Shown here: one piece after another, positions 34,244 through 42,628 of the stretch
Numbering within the stretch: the first letter of the stretch is position 1
How the letters are laid out: the number at the start of each line of letters is the position of its first letter
NCBI GenBank assembly: GCA_903881475.1
Contig: CAIRTK010000017.1
Span: 32,153 to 96,152 of the forward strand
Direction: 5' to 3'
DNA: 64,000 nucleotides
Origin: an uncultured Opitutia bacterium
Lineage (GTDB): Bacteria; Verrucomicrobiota; Verrucomicrobiia; Opitutales; Opitutaceae
The notes under the pieces: model-generated
Told to the model about the DNA's origin: nothing
Databases searched by the model: none
What the model saw: the letters and a program-made list of their open reading frames with translations, nothing else
Program-made: the position numbers and the translations under genes

Positions 34244-35743
34244 TCAGCCGAGCGCCTCGGCCAGGGTCGCGATGATGTCGTCGGCGGGCTCGGTGCCGAC
34301 GGACAGGCGGAGCAGGTTCGCGTCGAGCCCGCTGGCGGCGAGCTGCGCGCGGCCCGCGGCGGTGTTCACCAGATCATAGTGCGCGAGGTACATGAAGGGG
34401 CAGATGAGGGTCGTCGCCATGCCGAAGCTCGGCCCCTTGGGCAGCCGCAGGCGGTCGTAGAATGCATCAAGCGGGCCGCGAAGCGTGAAGGTGATCATCG
34501 CCCCGACGGCGTCGGGGGCGCGGGCGATCCTCAGGTAGTTCGCCCGCGACTTAGGATGCAGGGCCCAGAAGACCTCCCGCACGGCGGGGTGGGCTTCGAG
34601 GAAGGCCACCACCCGCGGCACACTGGCGTGGATCCGCGCGAGCACCGCGCCCGTGCGGCTGATTTCCACGGCCAGCCGCGCGAGGTCGCGGGCGTAGAGC
34701 GGCTCGATTTTTTCCGCGATGCCGGTGCGGAGGACGGCGGCGTCGGGCGCCGCCGGATTGATGACGACGAGCCCGGCGGTGAGGTCGCCGGCACTGGCGG
34801 TGTACTTGGTGAGGCTGGTCGCGACGATGTCGGCGTGGGGCAGGACGGAGAGGTTGAAGGCGGAGGAGATCGAGGGGTCGAGGATGAGGCGGGCGCCAAA
34901 TTTTTTGGCCAGTGCGGCGATACCCGCGAGGTCCGGGGTCTGGATGAGCGGGTTGGTGGGCACCTCGGCGACGATCCCGGCGACGCGGCCGGCGTGGCGG
35001 GCGAGGGTTTGCTCCAGCGCCGCCAGGTCGAAGACATCGCCGACATGCACGTAGTCGCCGGGGGCGCGGGTGAATTTCTGCAGGAGGGCGATGGTGTCGA
35101 GGTAAAGCCAGCCCAGCTGGATCCAGACGGTGCGGCCCTGCGCGGCCTGGAGTCCGGCGAGGGTGCGGAACGCGGCATCGACGGCGTTCATGCCGCAGTT
35201 GGCGAGCAGGAGGTCGGCGGGGGAAAGGCCGGGAAACGCGGGTTGCAGATGCCGGCGTACCTCGGCAAGGGCATCGCCGGAAAAAAGCTCCTCGGGTGCG
35301 GCCGCGGCGAGCAGCCCGCGGCGGACGAGTTCGTCCTCGGCGGCGCGCGAGGAAAGGAAGCCACCGACGTTCTGGAGGAATGTCTTGGCGCGGGCCGCGA
35401 GCACCGCCGAATCAGGATGAGCGACGCCGTGGAGCCCGGGCTCCGACACCCGCACGACCCCGGTGGCGCCGAGATGGGCCGCCAGCCGGTCGGCCATCGT
35501 GGCCGAGGAAACGAGCCAGAGCGCATGGCCGGCCAGGCCGTGCCGGCGGATCAGCTCGGCGCCGAGCTGATGCAGCAGGGGGTGGACAACGAAGCGCGGG
35601 TAGCCCGAGGTGAGATGCCGCACGACGGCCGGGTCCTTTTCCTCGTAGCCGCGCACATCCCGCATGCTCGGCAGGCTGCACGAGACGGCGTGCAGGCTGG
35701 CGGGAATGGGTTGGCCGAGCGGAAGCGGGGTGAAGACGGACAT
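34244..35743 (-). CDS. Cys/Met-metabolism PLP enzyme (cystathionine gamma-synthase-like)
   Basis: A 499-residue fold-type I enzyme. The Schiff-base lysine is K313 in SLTKYTASAGDLTAG, and the N-terminal substrate loop resembles the gamma-family (GYPRFVVHPLL). The PLP aspartate is in LILDPSISS where the family usually has DNT. It is about 100 residues longer than standard MetB/MetC because of an N-terminal insertion before NCGMNAVDAAFR. It may convert acetylhomoserine made by MetX, but it is 26 kb away. The start MSVFTPLPLG at 35743 fits; an ATG at 36073 would add unrelated sequence. Confidence 0.8.
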   Translation of the reverse strand: MSVFTPLPLGQPIPASLHAVSCSLPSMRDVRGYEEKDPAVVRHLTSGYPRFVVHPLLHQLGAELIRRHGLAGHALWLVSSATMADRLAAHLGATGVVRVSEPGLHGVAHPDSAVLAARAKTFLQNVGGFLSSRAAEDELVRRGLLAAAAPEELFSGDALAEVRRHLQPAFPGLSPADLLLANCGMNAVDAAFRTLAGLQAAQGRTVWIQLGWLYLDTIALLQKFTRAPGDYVHVGDVFDLAALEQTLARHAGRVAGIVAEVPTNPLIQTPDLAGIAALAKKFGARLILDPSISSAFNLSVLPHADIVATSLTKYTASAGDLTAGLVVINPAAPDAAVLRTGIAEKIEPLYARDLARLAVEISRTGAVLARIHASVPRVVAFLEAHPAVREVFWALHPKSRANYLRIARAPDAVGAMITFTLRGPLDAFYDRLRLPKGPSFGMATTLICPFMYLAHYDLVNTAAGRAQLAASGLDANLLRLSVGTEPADDIIATLAEALG

Positions 35744-35906
35744 GAGGTTGGAAGGCGCCCGAGTGTCGGCCGCGCCCCAGCCATGGCAATAGGAAGGTGC
35801 GTCATGGCGGCCGGACGGATTCTCCTGTTTTTCCCGGTGGTTCATGGGTAAACTGCGATTGCGGCCGCATCCTGCGCCGGCCGGAAAGCTCAACCCCACA
35901 TACCCC

Positions 35907-36332
35907 ATGTACAACGCGTTCATGCATCTCAACTGGCTCGCGGTGGTCGTCACCGCTGTGATCGGATTTATGGTCGGCTGGCTCTGGTTTTCCCCGGTGC
36001 TCTTCGTCAAACCCTGGATGGCCGAGATGAAGATGACGGAGCAGACGATGAAGGAGGCCGCGCAGAAGGGCATGGCGTGGTTCTTTGCCCAGGGCTTCGT
36101 CTACACCCTGCTCAGCACCATCGGGCTGGCGGTGCTGATCACCGCCCACCGCAGCGCCGGCTGGTGCAAGGGCGCGGAGCTCGGGGCGCTGGTCGGCGTG
36201 CTCCTGGTCGGCCCGCGCCTGCTGAACGGCGGGGTCTGGGAGCAGCGCTCGCTGAAGCTGAACGCGATCGTCGTGGGCCACGAGCTGGTGCTGTTCGTGG
36301 TGCAGGGCGCGATCCTCGCGGTCTGGCGCTGA
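35907..36332 (+). CDS. DUF1761 membrane protein
   Basis: A 141-residue inner-membrane protein with four predicted helices (about 8-28, 55-78, 88-105, 118-138). The N-terminal VTAVIGFMVGWLWFSPVLFVKPWM is the DUF1761 signature. The start MYNAFMHLNW at 35907 gives the normal family length; an ATG at 35844 would add 21 polar residues. It diverges from the PLP enzyme. Function unknown. Confidence 0.8.
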   Translation: MYNAFMHLNWLAVVVTAVIGFMVGWLWFSPVLFVKPWMAEMKMTEQTMKEAAQKGMAWFFAQGFVYTLLSTIGLAVLITAHRSAGWCKGAELGALVGVLLVGPRLLNGGVWEQRSLKLNAIVVGHELVLFVVQGAILAVWR

Positions 36333-36401
36333 GGGCTTCGGTCCCGGGGGCGGTGCGAAACGGTTTGCGCCCGGCGGCGCGCCCGCGTTGAACGGGCGCG
36401 C

Positions 36402-37163
36402 ATGAAACTCGTCTCCTGGAACGTCAACGGCATCCGCGCCGCCCTGCGGAAGGGCGCGATGGATTATTTCAACTCGGTGCAGGCCGACGTGATCTGCCTG
36501 CAGGAGACGAAGGCGCACCCCGGCGACGTGCAGCATGTCGCGTGGCCGGCGGGCTACGAGCCGTTCTGGAACAGCGCCGACAAGAAGGGCTACAGCGGCA
36601 CCGCGGTGCTGACGCGGGTGAAGCCGCTGAAGGTGACGAACGGCATCGGGGTCGCAGAGCACGACACGGAGGGCCGCGTCATCACGGTGGAATTCCCCGG
36701 CTATCACCTCGTCAATGTCTACCAGCCCAACTCGCAGCGCGGGCTCACGCGGCTGGACTACCGCACGAAGGAATGGGACAAGGCCTTCCTGGCCTACCTG
36801 CGGAAGCTGGAGAAAAAGGGGAAGCCGGTGGTGTTCTGCGGCGACCTCAACGTGGCGCACACCGAGCTCGACCTGACAAACCCCAAGACCAACCGGCGCA
36901 ACGCCGGCTTCACGGACGAGGAGCGGGGCAATTTCTCGGCGCTGCTGGCGAAGGGCTTCGTGGACACCTTCCGAGAATTCGAGAAAGCCACCGGCCACTA
37001 CACGTGGTGGAGCCAGATGATGAACTGTCGGGCGCGCAACATCGGGTGGCGCGTCGATTACTTCGTGGCCTCGGCCGAACTGCGGCCCGCGCTGAAGCGC
37101 GCCTGGATTTCACCCGAGGTGATGGGGAGCGACCACTGTCCGGTGGGGCTGGAGCTGGCGTGA
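36402..37163 (+). CDS. xthA: Exodeoxyribonuclease III (AP endonuclease)
   Basis: A 253-residue base-excision repair nuclease that cuts at abasic sites and trims 3' ends. It is intact: MKLVSWNVNGIRA, CLQETKAHP, the YSGTAVLTR loop, the catalytic NVYQPNSQRG and FCGDLNVAHTELDL, GWRVDYFVAS, and the C-terminal SDHCPVGLEL. About 70 bases after the DUF1761 gene; may be read from its own promoter. Confidence 0.96.
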   Translation: MKLVSWNVNGIRAALRKGAMDYFNSVQADVICLQETKAHPGDVQHVAWPAGYEPFWNSADKKGYSGTAVLTRVKPLKVTNGIGVAEHDTEGRVITVEFPGYHLVNVYQPNSQRGLTRLDYRTKEWDKAFLAYLRKLEKKGKPVVFCGDLNVAHTELDLTNPKTNRRNAGFTDEERGNFSALLAKGFVDTFREFEKATGHYTWWSQMMNCRARNIGWRVDYFVASAELRPALKRAWISPEVMGSDHCPVGLELA

Positions 37164-37174
37164 ACCGGACTGTT

Positions 37175-37280
37175 TTTACCGGAGCAAACGGAGGGAACGG
37201 AGAAAGGGTTGGAGCGGTTGATTCCAAAGATTGCAGATTTCCCCAAACACCGCCTCCGTTCTCTCTGTTACCTTCTGTAA
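37175..37280. repeat. Palindromic element, family TTACAGGAGGTAACGGAG (copy 3)
   Basis: Arms beginning TTTTACCGGAGCAAACGGAG on the left and ending CTCTCTGTTACCTTCTGTAA on the right, each followed inward by a GAACGGAG block, with about 50 bases of unpaired centre. It fills the gap between xthA and pncC and differs from the 18006-18085 copy by several substitutions. Confidence 0.65.
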
Positions 37281-37301
37281 GAAAAGTATTCCTTCTGCCC
37301 G

Positions 37302-37796
37302 ATGATCGAGCTCAAGCCACTCTTGCTGCAGAAACCGCGGCTCACGCTGGCGGTGGCGGAGAGCCTGACGTGCGGGCAGGTGCAGGCGCGCGTGGGCGCG
37401 ATCTCCGGGGCGTCGGAATTTTTTCTGGGCGGGATCACGGCCTACACCCTCGATGAGAAGGTGGCCCATCTGGGGGTGAAGCGGGCGGCGGCGAAGCGCG
37501 TGGACTGCGTGTCCGCGGAGGTGGCCCGGGAAATGGCGCTGGGGGCTTGCCGGCTGTTCGGCAGCGAACTCGGACTGGCGACGACGGGCTATGCGGAACC
37601 GTCCGCGAAAGCCAGGGTGGCCGAGCCGTTTGCCTGGTGGGCGCTCGCGCACGTGCGGCGTGGCCGGGCGGTGGCGCTGCTCAGCGGCCGGGTTGAATGC
37701 CCGGGAGCCACGCGCGTCGAGACGCAGATCATCGTGGCGGCGGCGGTGCTGGCGGAATTGACCGAATACCTGCGGCGGTGGCGCGGGTCGGTGTAA
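37302..37796 (+). CDS. pncC: CinA C-terminal/PncC-like nicotinamide-nucleotide amidohydrolase
   Basis: A 164-residue single-domain member of the CinA C-terminal family, which deamidates nicotinamide mononucleotide in NAD recycling. Signature segments include LAVAESLTCGQVQARVGAISGASEFFLGGITAY and VDCVSAEVAREMALGA. The usual TG(I/V)AGP segment reads TTGYAEPSAK here, an atypical loop, so activity is not certain. Confidence 0.8.
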   Translation: MIELKPLLLQKPRLTLAVAESLTCGQVQARVGAISGASEFFLGGITAYTLDEKVAHLGVKRAAAKRVDCVSAEVAREMALGACRLFGSELGLATTGYAEPSAKARVAEPFAWWALAHVRRGRAVALLSGRVECPGATRVETQIIVAAAVLAELTEYLRRWRGSV

Positions 37797-37867
37797 GCCA
37801 GAAAAGTTGCCCGCGCCTTTTCCAAGGCAGACGGCTCAGCGGGAGGATTCGCCGCCCGGCATTCCGT

Positions 37868-38293
37868 TCACGTCAGCGTGTTCTGGAAGAACTCGATGCT
37901 TTCGCCGTTGGGGCCGTCGCAGAAAAAGATCCGGACCGGCACGGGGCCGGCCCCGTTGGTCGTCGGGATGGTCACGTCGCGCGGTTCCATCGTGATCTTG
38001 AAACCGGCGGCGCGCACGCGCGCGGCGACGTCATCAAGCCGCGTGGTGCGGAGGGCGTAGTGCAGGATCGCCCCGTTGGCGGCGCTGGCGTAGGCCAAGT
38101 CTTCAAACACCTCGATGTAGTTGCCGTCGCCGGCGTCGAGCATCACGGCGCGCTGCGGCGCCTCGCGCCAGGCGATCTTCTCGGTGGTGCAGCCGAGCGT
38201 GTCCTTGTAGAAGCGCATGGTGGCGTCCCAGTCCCGCGTCTTCATGCAGACGTGGTGGAAGCCACCGCCGCCGAGGATCGGGTTCGTGGACAT
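37868..38293 (-). CDS. VOC-family (glyoxalase/bleomycin resistance) protein
   Basis: A 141-residue vicinal-oxygen-chelate protein: FHHVCMKTRDWDATMRFYKDTLG gives the first metal-ligand histidine, and late GESIEFFQN the terminal glutamate. Substrates cannot be assigned. It lies 17 bases upstream of the SYLF gene stop's opposite end, reading in the same direction. Confidence 0.85.
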   Translation of the reverse strand: MSTNPILGGGGFHHVCMKTRDWDATMRFYKDTLGCTTEKIAWREAPQRAVMLDAGDGNYIEVFEDLAYASAANGAILHYALRTTRLDDVAARVRAAGFKITMEPRDVTIPTTNGAGPVPVRIFFCDGPNGESIEFFQNTLT

Positions 38294-38310
38294 GCGGCGG
38301 GCGCGACCGG

Positions 38311-38988
38311 TTACGGCGCGATCTGCTGCACGTAGCCCATCAGCGGCCCGACCTCGGGCACGGGCTTCACCCAGTCGCTGTACAGCAGCTCGGGCATGGT
38401 GTAGGTCGTGCCATAGAGGGTGAAGTTCGCGTCGTCGTTCCGTTGGAGCCAGCCGGTCTTGACGGTGGCGCCGGCGTACAGGCCCTTCACCTTGGAGTAA
38501 ACGAGCACCGGCACCTTGAGGATGTCATGGTTGTACCGTTCCGCCTCGGCGACCTTGGGGCCGGCGACGGCCTTGGCGTCGACGCCGACATTGAAGCGCT
38601 GGTTGTAGAGCTGGCGCGGGACCTGGTCGTCGGTGATCACCATCACGGTCTCGATGGCGTTGGCGCCCACCTGCAGACCGAAGCTCACCTCGCCGGCGCC
38701 CACCAGCACGGGGAGGCTCCAGTGGCCGTCGGCCCGCTTCACCATGATGACACCGTAGCCGTCCTTGAGGCCGAGAAGAAAGCCCGCCTTGAACTGGTTG
38801 ACGATTACAAGGGCCTTGGCGCCCTGCAGCACGGGGGCCGGGATCGCGGTGGCCGGGTTGCCCATGAACTCCCGGAGGATGGCCTCGCAGGATTCGATGC
38901 GCGTGACGTATTCGGAACGCGCGGGGGCCGCCTGGACGGCGGCGGCGCCGGACAGCGCGATCAGGGACAACAGAAGGAGTTTTTTCAT
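38311..38988 (-). CDS. Secreted SYLF/Ysc84-domain lipid-binding protein
   Basis: A 225-residue protein with a signal peptide (MKKLLLLSLIALSGAAAVQAAP) followed by a SYLF (DUF500) domain: ILREFMGNPATAIPAPVLQGAKALVI, FLLGLKDGYGVIMVKRAD, and GEVSFGLQVGANAIETVMVITDD. Family members bind phosphoinositide-like or other lipids. The start at 38988 is set by the signal. It probably acts at the periplasmic face of the envelope. Confidence 0.88.
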   Translation of the reverse strand: MKKLLLLSLIALSGAAAVQAAPARSEYVTRIESCEAILREFMGNPATAIPAPVLQGAKALVIVNQFKAGFLLGLKDGYGVIMVKRADGHWSLPVLVGAGEVSFGLQVGANAIETVMVITDDQVPRQLYNQRFNVGVDAKAVAGPKVAEAERYNHDILKVPVLVYSKVKGLYAGATVKTGWLQRNDDANFTLYGTTYTMPELLYSDWVKPVPEVGPLMGYVQQIAP

Positions 38989-39076
38989 GGCTGGGCGAAA
39001 GAGCTGAGTGGCGGCGAGTGTATGCATGGCGGCGCGAACTTGGAAAGCGCGGAGTGCGGGCGGTTCCGAAGTCGTT

Positions 39077-39448
39077 TCAGTCGAGCCCGCGGGCGGCAAG
39101 TTCCTCCTCGTCCCAACCCAGGTAGTGGCCGAGTTCGTGCAGGTAGGTCAGGCGCGTTTCCTCGCGGAAAACCTCCGGGTCGCCCCCGGCCAAATCCCGG
39201 AGGTTCTCGAGGTAAAGCAGGATTTGCGGCGGGTCGGGCTGGTCGGAGGAGAACTCGGTCCCGTGGGGCTGTCCGGTGAACAGCCCGAGGATGTCGGGCT
39301 CGAACCCCTCCGCTAGCACGCTCGCATGCGGCGCAGCCTCGAAATGCACGGGCACGGCGAGCGCGAGCGGGCGGATCTCCGGCGGGAGCTGGCGCTGGGT
39401 GGCGGCGACGGTGTCGGCCGCGAGCTGGGTCAGGCGGCGAAGGTTCAC
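39077..39448 (-). CDS. Small zincin-like metallopeptidase
   Basis: A 123-residue protein of the small HExxH family (DUF1025-like): YLHELGHYLGWDEEEL contains the zinc site HELGH with a downstream acidic segment. The N-terminal half is a helical/beta scaffold (LPPEIRPLALAVPVHFE). Its ATG overlaps the TGA of the ABC permease gene (ATGA), so it is translationally coupled to the exporter. Confidence 0.85.
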   Translation of the reverse strand: MNLRRLTQLAADTVAATQRQLPPEIRPLALAVPVHFEAAPHASVLAEGFEPDILGLFTGQPHGTEFSSDQPDPPQILLYLENLRDLAGGDPEVFREETRLTYLHELGHYLGWDEEELAARGLD

Positions 39449-41238
39449 GGCCGCAGCTCCGCCGACAGGTCAAAGGCCTCGAACCGCTGGCCGAGCCACC
39501 AGAGTCCGCAGCCGACCTCGGCGGCGAGGATCACCAGCACGGCGACGGAGGCGAAGGCGATGGCCGCCACGGGGCCGATGAGCCACTGCGTGGCGAAGAT
39601 GAGCAGCCCGGCGCCGAGCGCCGCGGGCAGCAGCGCCAGGGCGACCACGAGCAGCTGGCCCGCGAGAAAAATGATCCGCTGGCCCACCACCTCGATGCCG
39701 CGTTCGGAGCGGTTGCGCATGGTCTGCACCCAGGCGGGGAACAGGAGGGCGGCGGCGTTCGGGACCAGCAGTTGCAGCGCGCAGACCAGCGGGAGGACCG
39801 GCACCAATCCGGCCGCAAGCGTGAAGCGCACCGGGGCAGTCAGCCACGTCAGCGACTGCGGGTGAAACGCCAGCAGCAGCGTCAGCAGGGCCAGCCAGAG
39901 CACGCCGGAGAGGATGGCGATGGGCGTGAGCATCTCGCCGAGCACTACCTGCCAGCCGTGGAGCGGATAGGTCTTCAGGATGTCGGAGTTGCCCAGGTCG
40001 CTCCGCAGGTCCTGCCGGGCGAGCTGCGGGCCGAGAAACAGCGTGTAACCCGCGGTGATGAAGGCGACCACGGTGAAGGCCGGGAGGAAATCGCGATAGT
40101 CCGGGTCGCGGGCGACCCACCGGTAGCCGGCAATGATGAGGACCGCGCCGATGGCCAGCGTGCGCGGCCGGAAAACCGGGAAGGTGGACAGCAGGTTTTT
40201 CCAGAGGAAGGCAAGTTCGGGGCGGCCGGTGGAGGCGAGCCGGAACGGGCCGGGGCGGGCCTTCAGGGCGCCGCGCGCCGCGCGCCAGTTGCCTTCGCGC
40301 ACGGCGGCCACGCGGGCGGCGCGCTTTTCGGACTTGGCGATAGAGGCGTCCTCGAACGACACCTCAAAGCGCACCACCCAGAGCAGATGCGCGGCGAACA
40401 CGAGCAGCGCCGGCCCGAGCGCCGACAGGAACGCCGGGCCGTTCGGCGCAAAAAACGGCCCGAGCACAAGTTTGGCGGGCAACAGGAGCCAGGGCAGCGG
40501 CCCGCTGGCGAGCACGGCATTGACCCGGCCGGCCAGGGCCCGGAGGTACGCGGAAGTGGACTGGAAGGTGGCGAGATCGGTCCCGGGCGCGGTCGGTGCG
40601 CGGAGGTCCCGTCCCAGCCATGCGAGCATGACCCCGGCAACGAGCACGATCAGCCCGAGGATGATCAGGCGGCGGCGCCAGGGCGTGATGCCGTTGTCCA
40701 TGAGCCGCGTGATGACAAAGGACGCGCCCATGAAATGCAGGTTCAGCGTCGCGAGGATCAGCCACCAGCCGAGCAAGTGGTAGAGGGCACTCCCGCCCAG
40801 AAAACTCCAGCTGCCGGTCAACAGGGTGATGAGGGCCGCGGTGAAGAGGATCGCGAACTGCGAGTTGACCAGCTTGTAGTAGATCAGGGTCCGCCGGCGG
40901 ACGGGGGCCGGGAAAAGAAACGCAATCTCGGCCTCGGTGAACGTGAGCCCGGCGCGCCCGTCGGGCAGGATCCAGCTCAGGGTGGCAATGACCAGCAGCA
41001 CCAGCGCGCCGAGGGTGACGAGGGTCGGGAGCAGGTCGGCCGGCAGCACGGCCGGGTGGCGGGTCCCGGCCGCCGGTAACCGGCCCGCATGCACCGCCCG
41101 CTGGAAGACCACGAAATAAAAATACACCGCCCCGACGAGGGCGCCGACCAGGTACTTGGGCTGCCGGAGCCGCCGCACGCGCGACAGCACCAGGTTCTTG
41201 AGCGACGTGAGCCGCAGGTAGAGGAGGGCGCCAATCAT
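39445..41238 (-). CDS. ABC-type exporter permease subunit
   Basis: A 597-residue membrane protein with about 12-14 hydrophobic segments, no ATPase motif, and an N-terminal cytoplasmic LTSLKNLVLSRVRRLRQPKY region. It follows the ATPase gene with 8 bases between them. The family resembles uncharacterised bacterial ABC-2-like exporters, with a large soluble middle (about 300-350). The export substrate is unknown. Confidence 0.8.
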   Translation of the reverse strand: MIGALLYLRLTSLKNLVLSRVRRLRQPKYLVGALVGAVYFYFVVFQRAVHAGRLPAAGTRHPAVLPADLLPTLVTLGALVLLVIATLSWILPDGRAGLTFTEAEIAFLFPAPVRRRTLIYYKLVNSQFAILFTAALITLLTGSWSFLGGSALYHLLGWWLILATLNLHFMGASFVITRLMDNGITPWRRRLIILGLIVLVAGVMLAWLGRDLRAPTAPGTDLATFQSTSAYLRALAGRVNAVLASGPLPWLLLPAKLVLGPFFAPNGPAFLSALGPALLVFAAHLLWVVRFEVSFEDASIAKSEKRAARVAAVREGNWRAARGALKARPGPFRLASTGRPELAFLWKNLLSTFPVFRPRTLAIGAVLIIAGYRWVARDPDYRDFLPAFTVVAFITAGYTLFLGPQLARQDLRSDLGNSDILKTYPLHGWQVVLGEMLTPIAILSGVLWLALLTLLLAFHPQSLTWLTAPVRFTLAAGLVPVLPLVCALQLLVPNAAALLFPAWVQTMRNRSERGIEVVGQRIIFLAGQLLVVALALLPAALGAGLLIFATQWLIGPVAAIAFASVAVLVILAAEVGCGLWWLGQRFEAFDLSAELRP

Positions 41239-41246
41239 GCGAAATC

Positions 41247-41978
41247 TCAGGTCTCCGAATCGCCGGTGGCGCGGAGAAAGATCTCCTCCAGGCTGACGTT
41301 CGCCTCGCCTTTCGAGAAGCGCGCGGACACGTCGGCCAGCGTGCCGTCGGCGATCTTCTCCCCTTTCTTCAGGATCAGCACGTGCGAGCAGACCTCCTCC
41401 AGCAGATGAAGCAGGTGCGAGCTCAGCACGATCGCGGCACCGGCATGGGCGCGCTTCAGGATGGAGTCCTTCATCCGGCGGATGCCGAGCGGATCGAGGC
41501 CCGTGAGCGGCTCGTCGAAGAACATGACCTGCGGCGAGTGCAGCAGGCCGCAGGCGATCGCCAGCTTCTGCTTCATGCCGCGCGAAAGCTCGCCGGGGAG
41601 CTGGTCGGCCTTGTCGGCGATTTCCAGTTCCACCAGCAGGGGCTCGGCCAGCGCCTCGTGATCTCCGACCCCATAGATGCGGGCAACGAACGCCAGGTGC
41701 TGCCGCACGGTAAGGTAGTCGAACAAGCGCGGCTCATCGGGGAAAAAGGCCAGGGCGCGCTTGGCCGCGACCGGGTCGGCGGTGATGTCATGGCCCGCAA
41801 TCCGGCAGGTGCCGGCGGTGGCGGGGATGATGCCGGCGAGGCAGCGGAGGCTGGTGGTCTTGCCCGCGCCGTTGGGACCGACGAGCCCCAGCACCTCGCC
41901 CGGGCCCACGGTGAACGACAGGTCGCGCACCGCCGTGAAGTCGCCGTAGCGTTTGGAGAGTCCGCTTACTTCAATCAT
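41247..41978 (-). CDS. ABC transporter ATP-binding protein
   Basis: A 243-residue nucleotide-binding subunit: Walker A GPNGAGKT (34-41), signature LSRGM (131-135) replacing the usual LSGGQ, Walker B VMFFDEP (151-157) and switch histidine in VLSSHLLHLLEEV. It opens the exporter operon ATPase-permease-peptidase. Similarity is to CcmA/NatA-like importers and exporters. Confidence 0.93.
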   Translation of the reverse strand: MIEVSGLSKRYGDFTAVRDLSFTVGPGEVLGLVGPNGAGKTTSLRCLAGIIPATAGTCRIAGHDITADPVAAKRALAFFPDEPRLFDYLTVRQHLAFVARIYGVGDHEALAEPLLVELEIADKADQLPGELSRGMKQKLAIACGLLHSPQVMFFDEPLTGLDPLGIRRMKDSILKRAHAGAAIVLSSHLLHLLEEVCSHVLILKKGEKIADGTLADVSARFSKGEANVSLEEIFLRATGDSET

Positions 41979-42070
41979 GGGTGGACGCTGGTAGCCGGCA
42001 TCCCGGCCTGCAAGCCCGCGCGAAAATTGCGTAACCGGCCCGTCCTCGTCGCGTCTTGGGTACTGTTACC

Positions 42071-42517
42071 ATGAAAACCAAAATCAAATTTCTCCCGGTT
42101 CTCGCCCTTGCCCTCCTCGCCGCCGCCGCGGCGCCCGTCCGCGCCCAGGAGCCGCCGGCCGCCCCTCCGCCCGGTGACAGCGGCAATCGTCCGTCGCCCG
42201 CCCAGAGGGCGGAACACCGGATGAAGTTCCTCACCGACAAGCTCTCGCTCACGGCCGCCGAGCAGACGCAGATCAAGGCGATCTGGGCCAACGACGAGGT
42301 GCAGCTGAAGGCCCTCCGCGCCGACACCTCGCTTTCCCGGGAGGACATGCGGGCGAAGCGCATGGCCATCATGACCGCTTCCCACACCCAGGTGCGCGCG
42401 GTCCTCACGCCCGCGCAGCAGCAGATTTTTGATGCGCTTCCGCCCGAGCCCCGCGGCCACCGCGGCCCGCCCCCGGGGGACAAGCCGGCCGAGCCGCCGC
42501 CGCCCCCGCAGCAATAA
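42071..42517 (+). CDS. Spy/LTXXQ-like periplasmic protein
   Basis: A 148-residue periplasmic protein. The signal peptide ends AAPVRAQ (about 25). An alpha-helical part (about 45-115) carries LSLTAAEQTQIKAIW, then LTPAQQQIFDAL, the repeated LTxxQ pattern of Spy/CpxP chaperone-like proteins, followed by a proline-rich tail. ATG 42071 is preferred over ATG 42056. Family members respond to envelope stress. Confidence 0.8.
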   Translation: MKTKIKFLPVLALALLAAAAAPVRAQEPPAAPPPGDSGNRPSPAQRAEHRMKFLTDKLSLTAAEQTQIKAIWANDEVQLKALRADTSLSREDMRAKRMAIMTASHTQVRAVLTPAQQQIFDALPPEPRGHRGPPPGDKPAEPPPPPQQ

Positions 42518-42542
42518 GACTTTGTCAGGGTTGGTTGTGTTA

Positions 42543-42575
42543 CCGCCGCGGCAGGGGTGTCGCGGCGGTTTTTTT
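42543..42575 (+). terminator. Rho-independent terminator
   Basis: Perfect 8-bp GC stem CCGCCGCG / CGCGGCGG (42543-42550, 42561-42568) with a 10-base loop, followed by seven T residues (42569-42575). It lies 26 bases after the Spy-like stop codon. Confidence 0.85.
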
Positions 42576-42628
42576 GTGCCCGGAGGTTTCGCTTCGACTC
42601 CGCGCAGACCGCTTCGCAGCGTGCGGTC

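Noticed and set aside
35744..35906. SAM riboswitch upstream of the Cys/Met PLP gene
   Set aside because: The leader is GC-rich and does not show the conserved core of any SAM riboswitch class I can recall.
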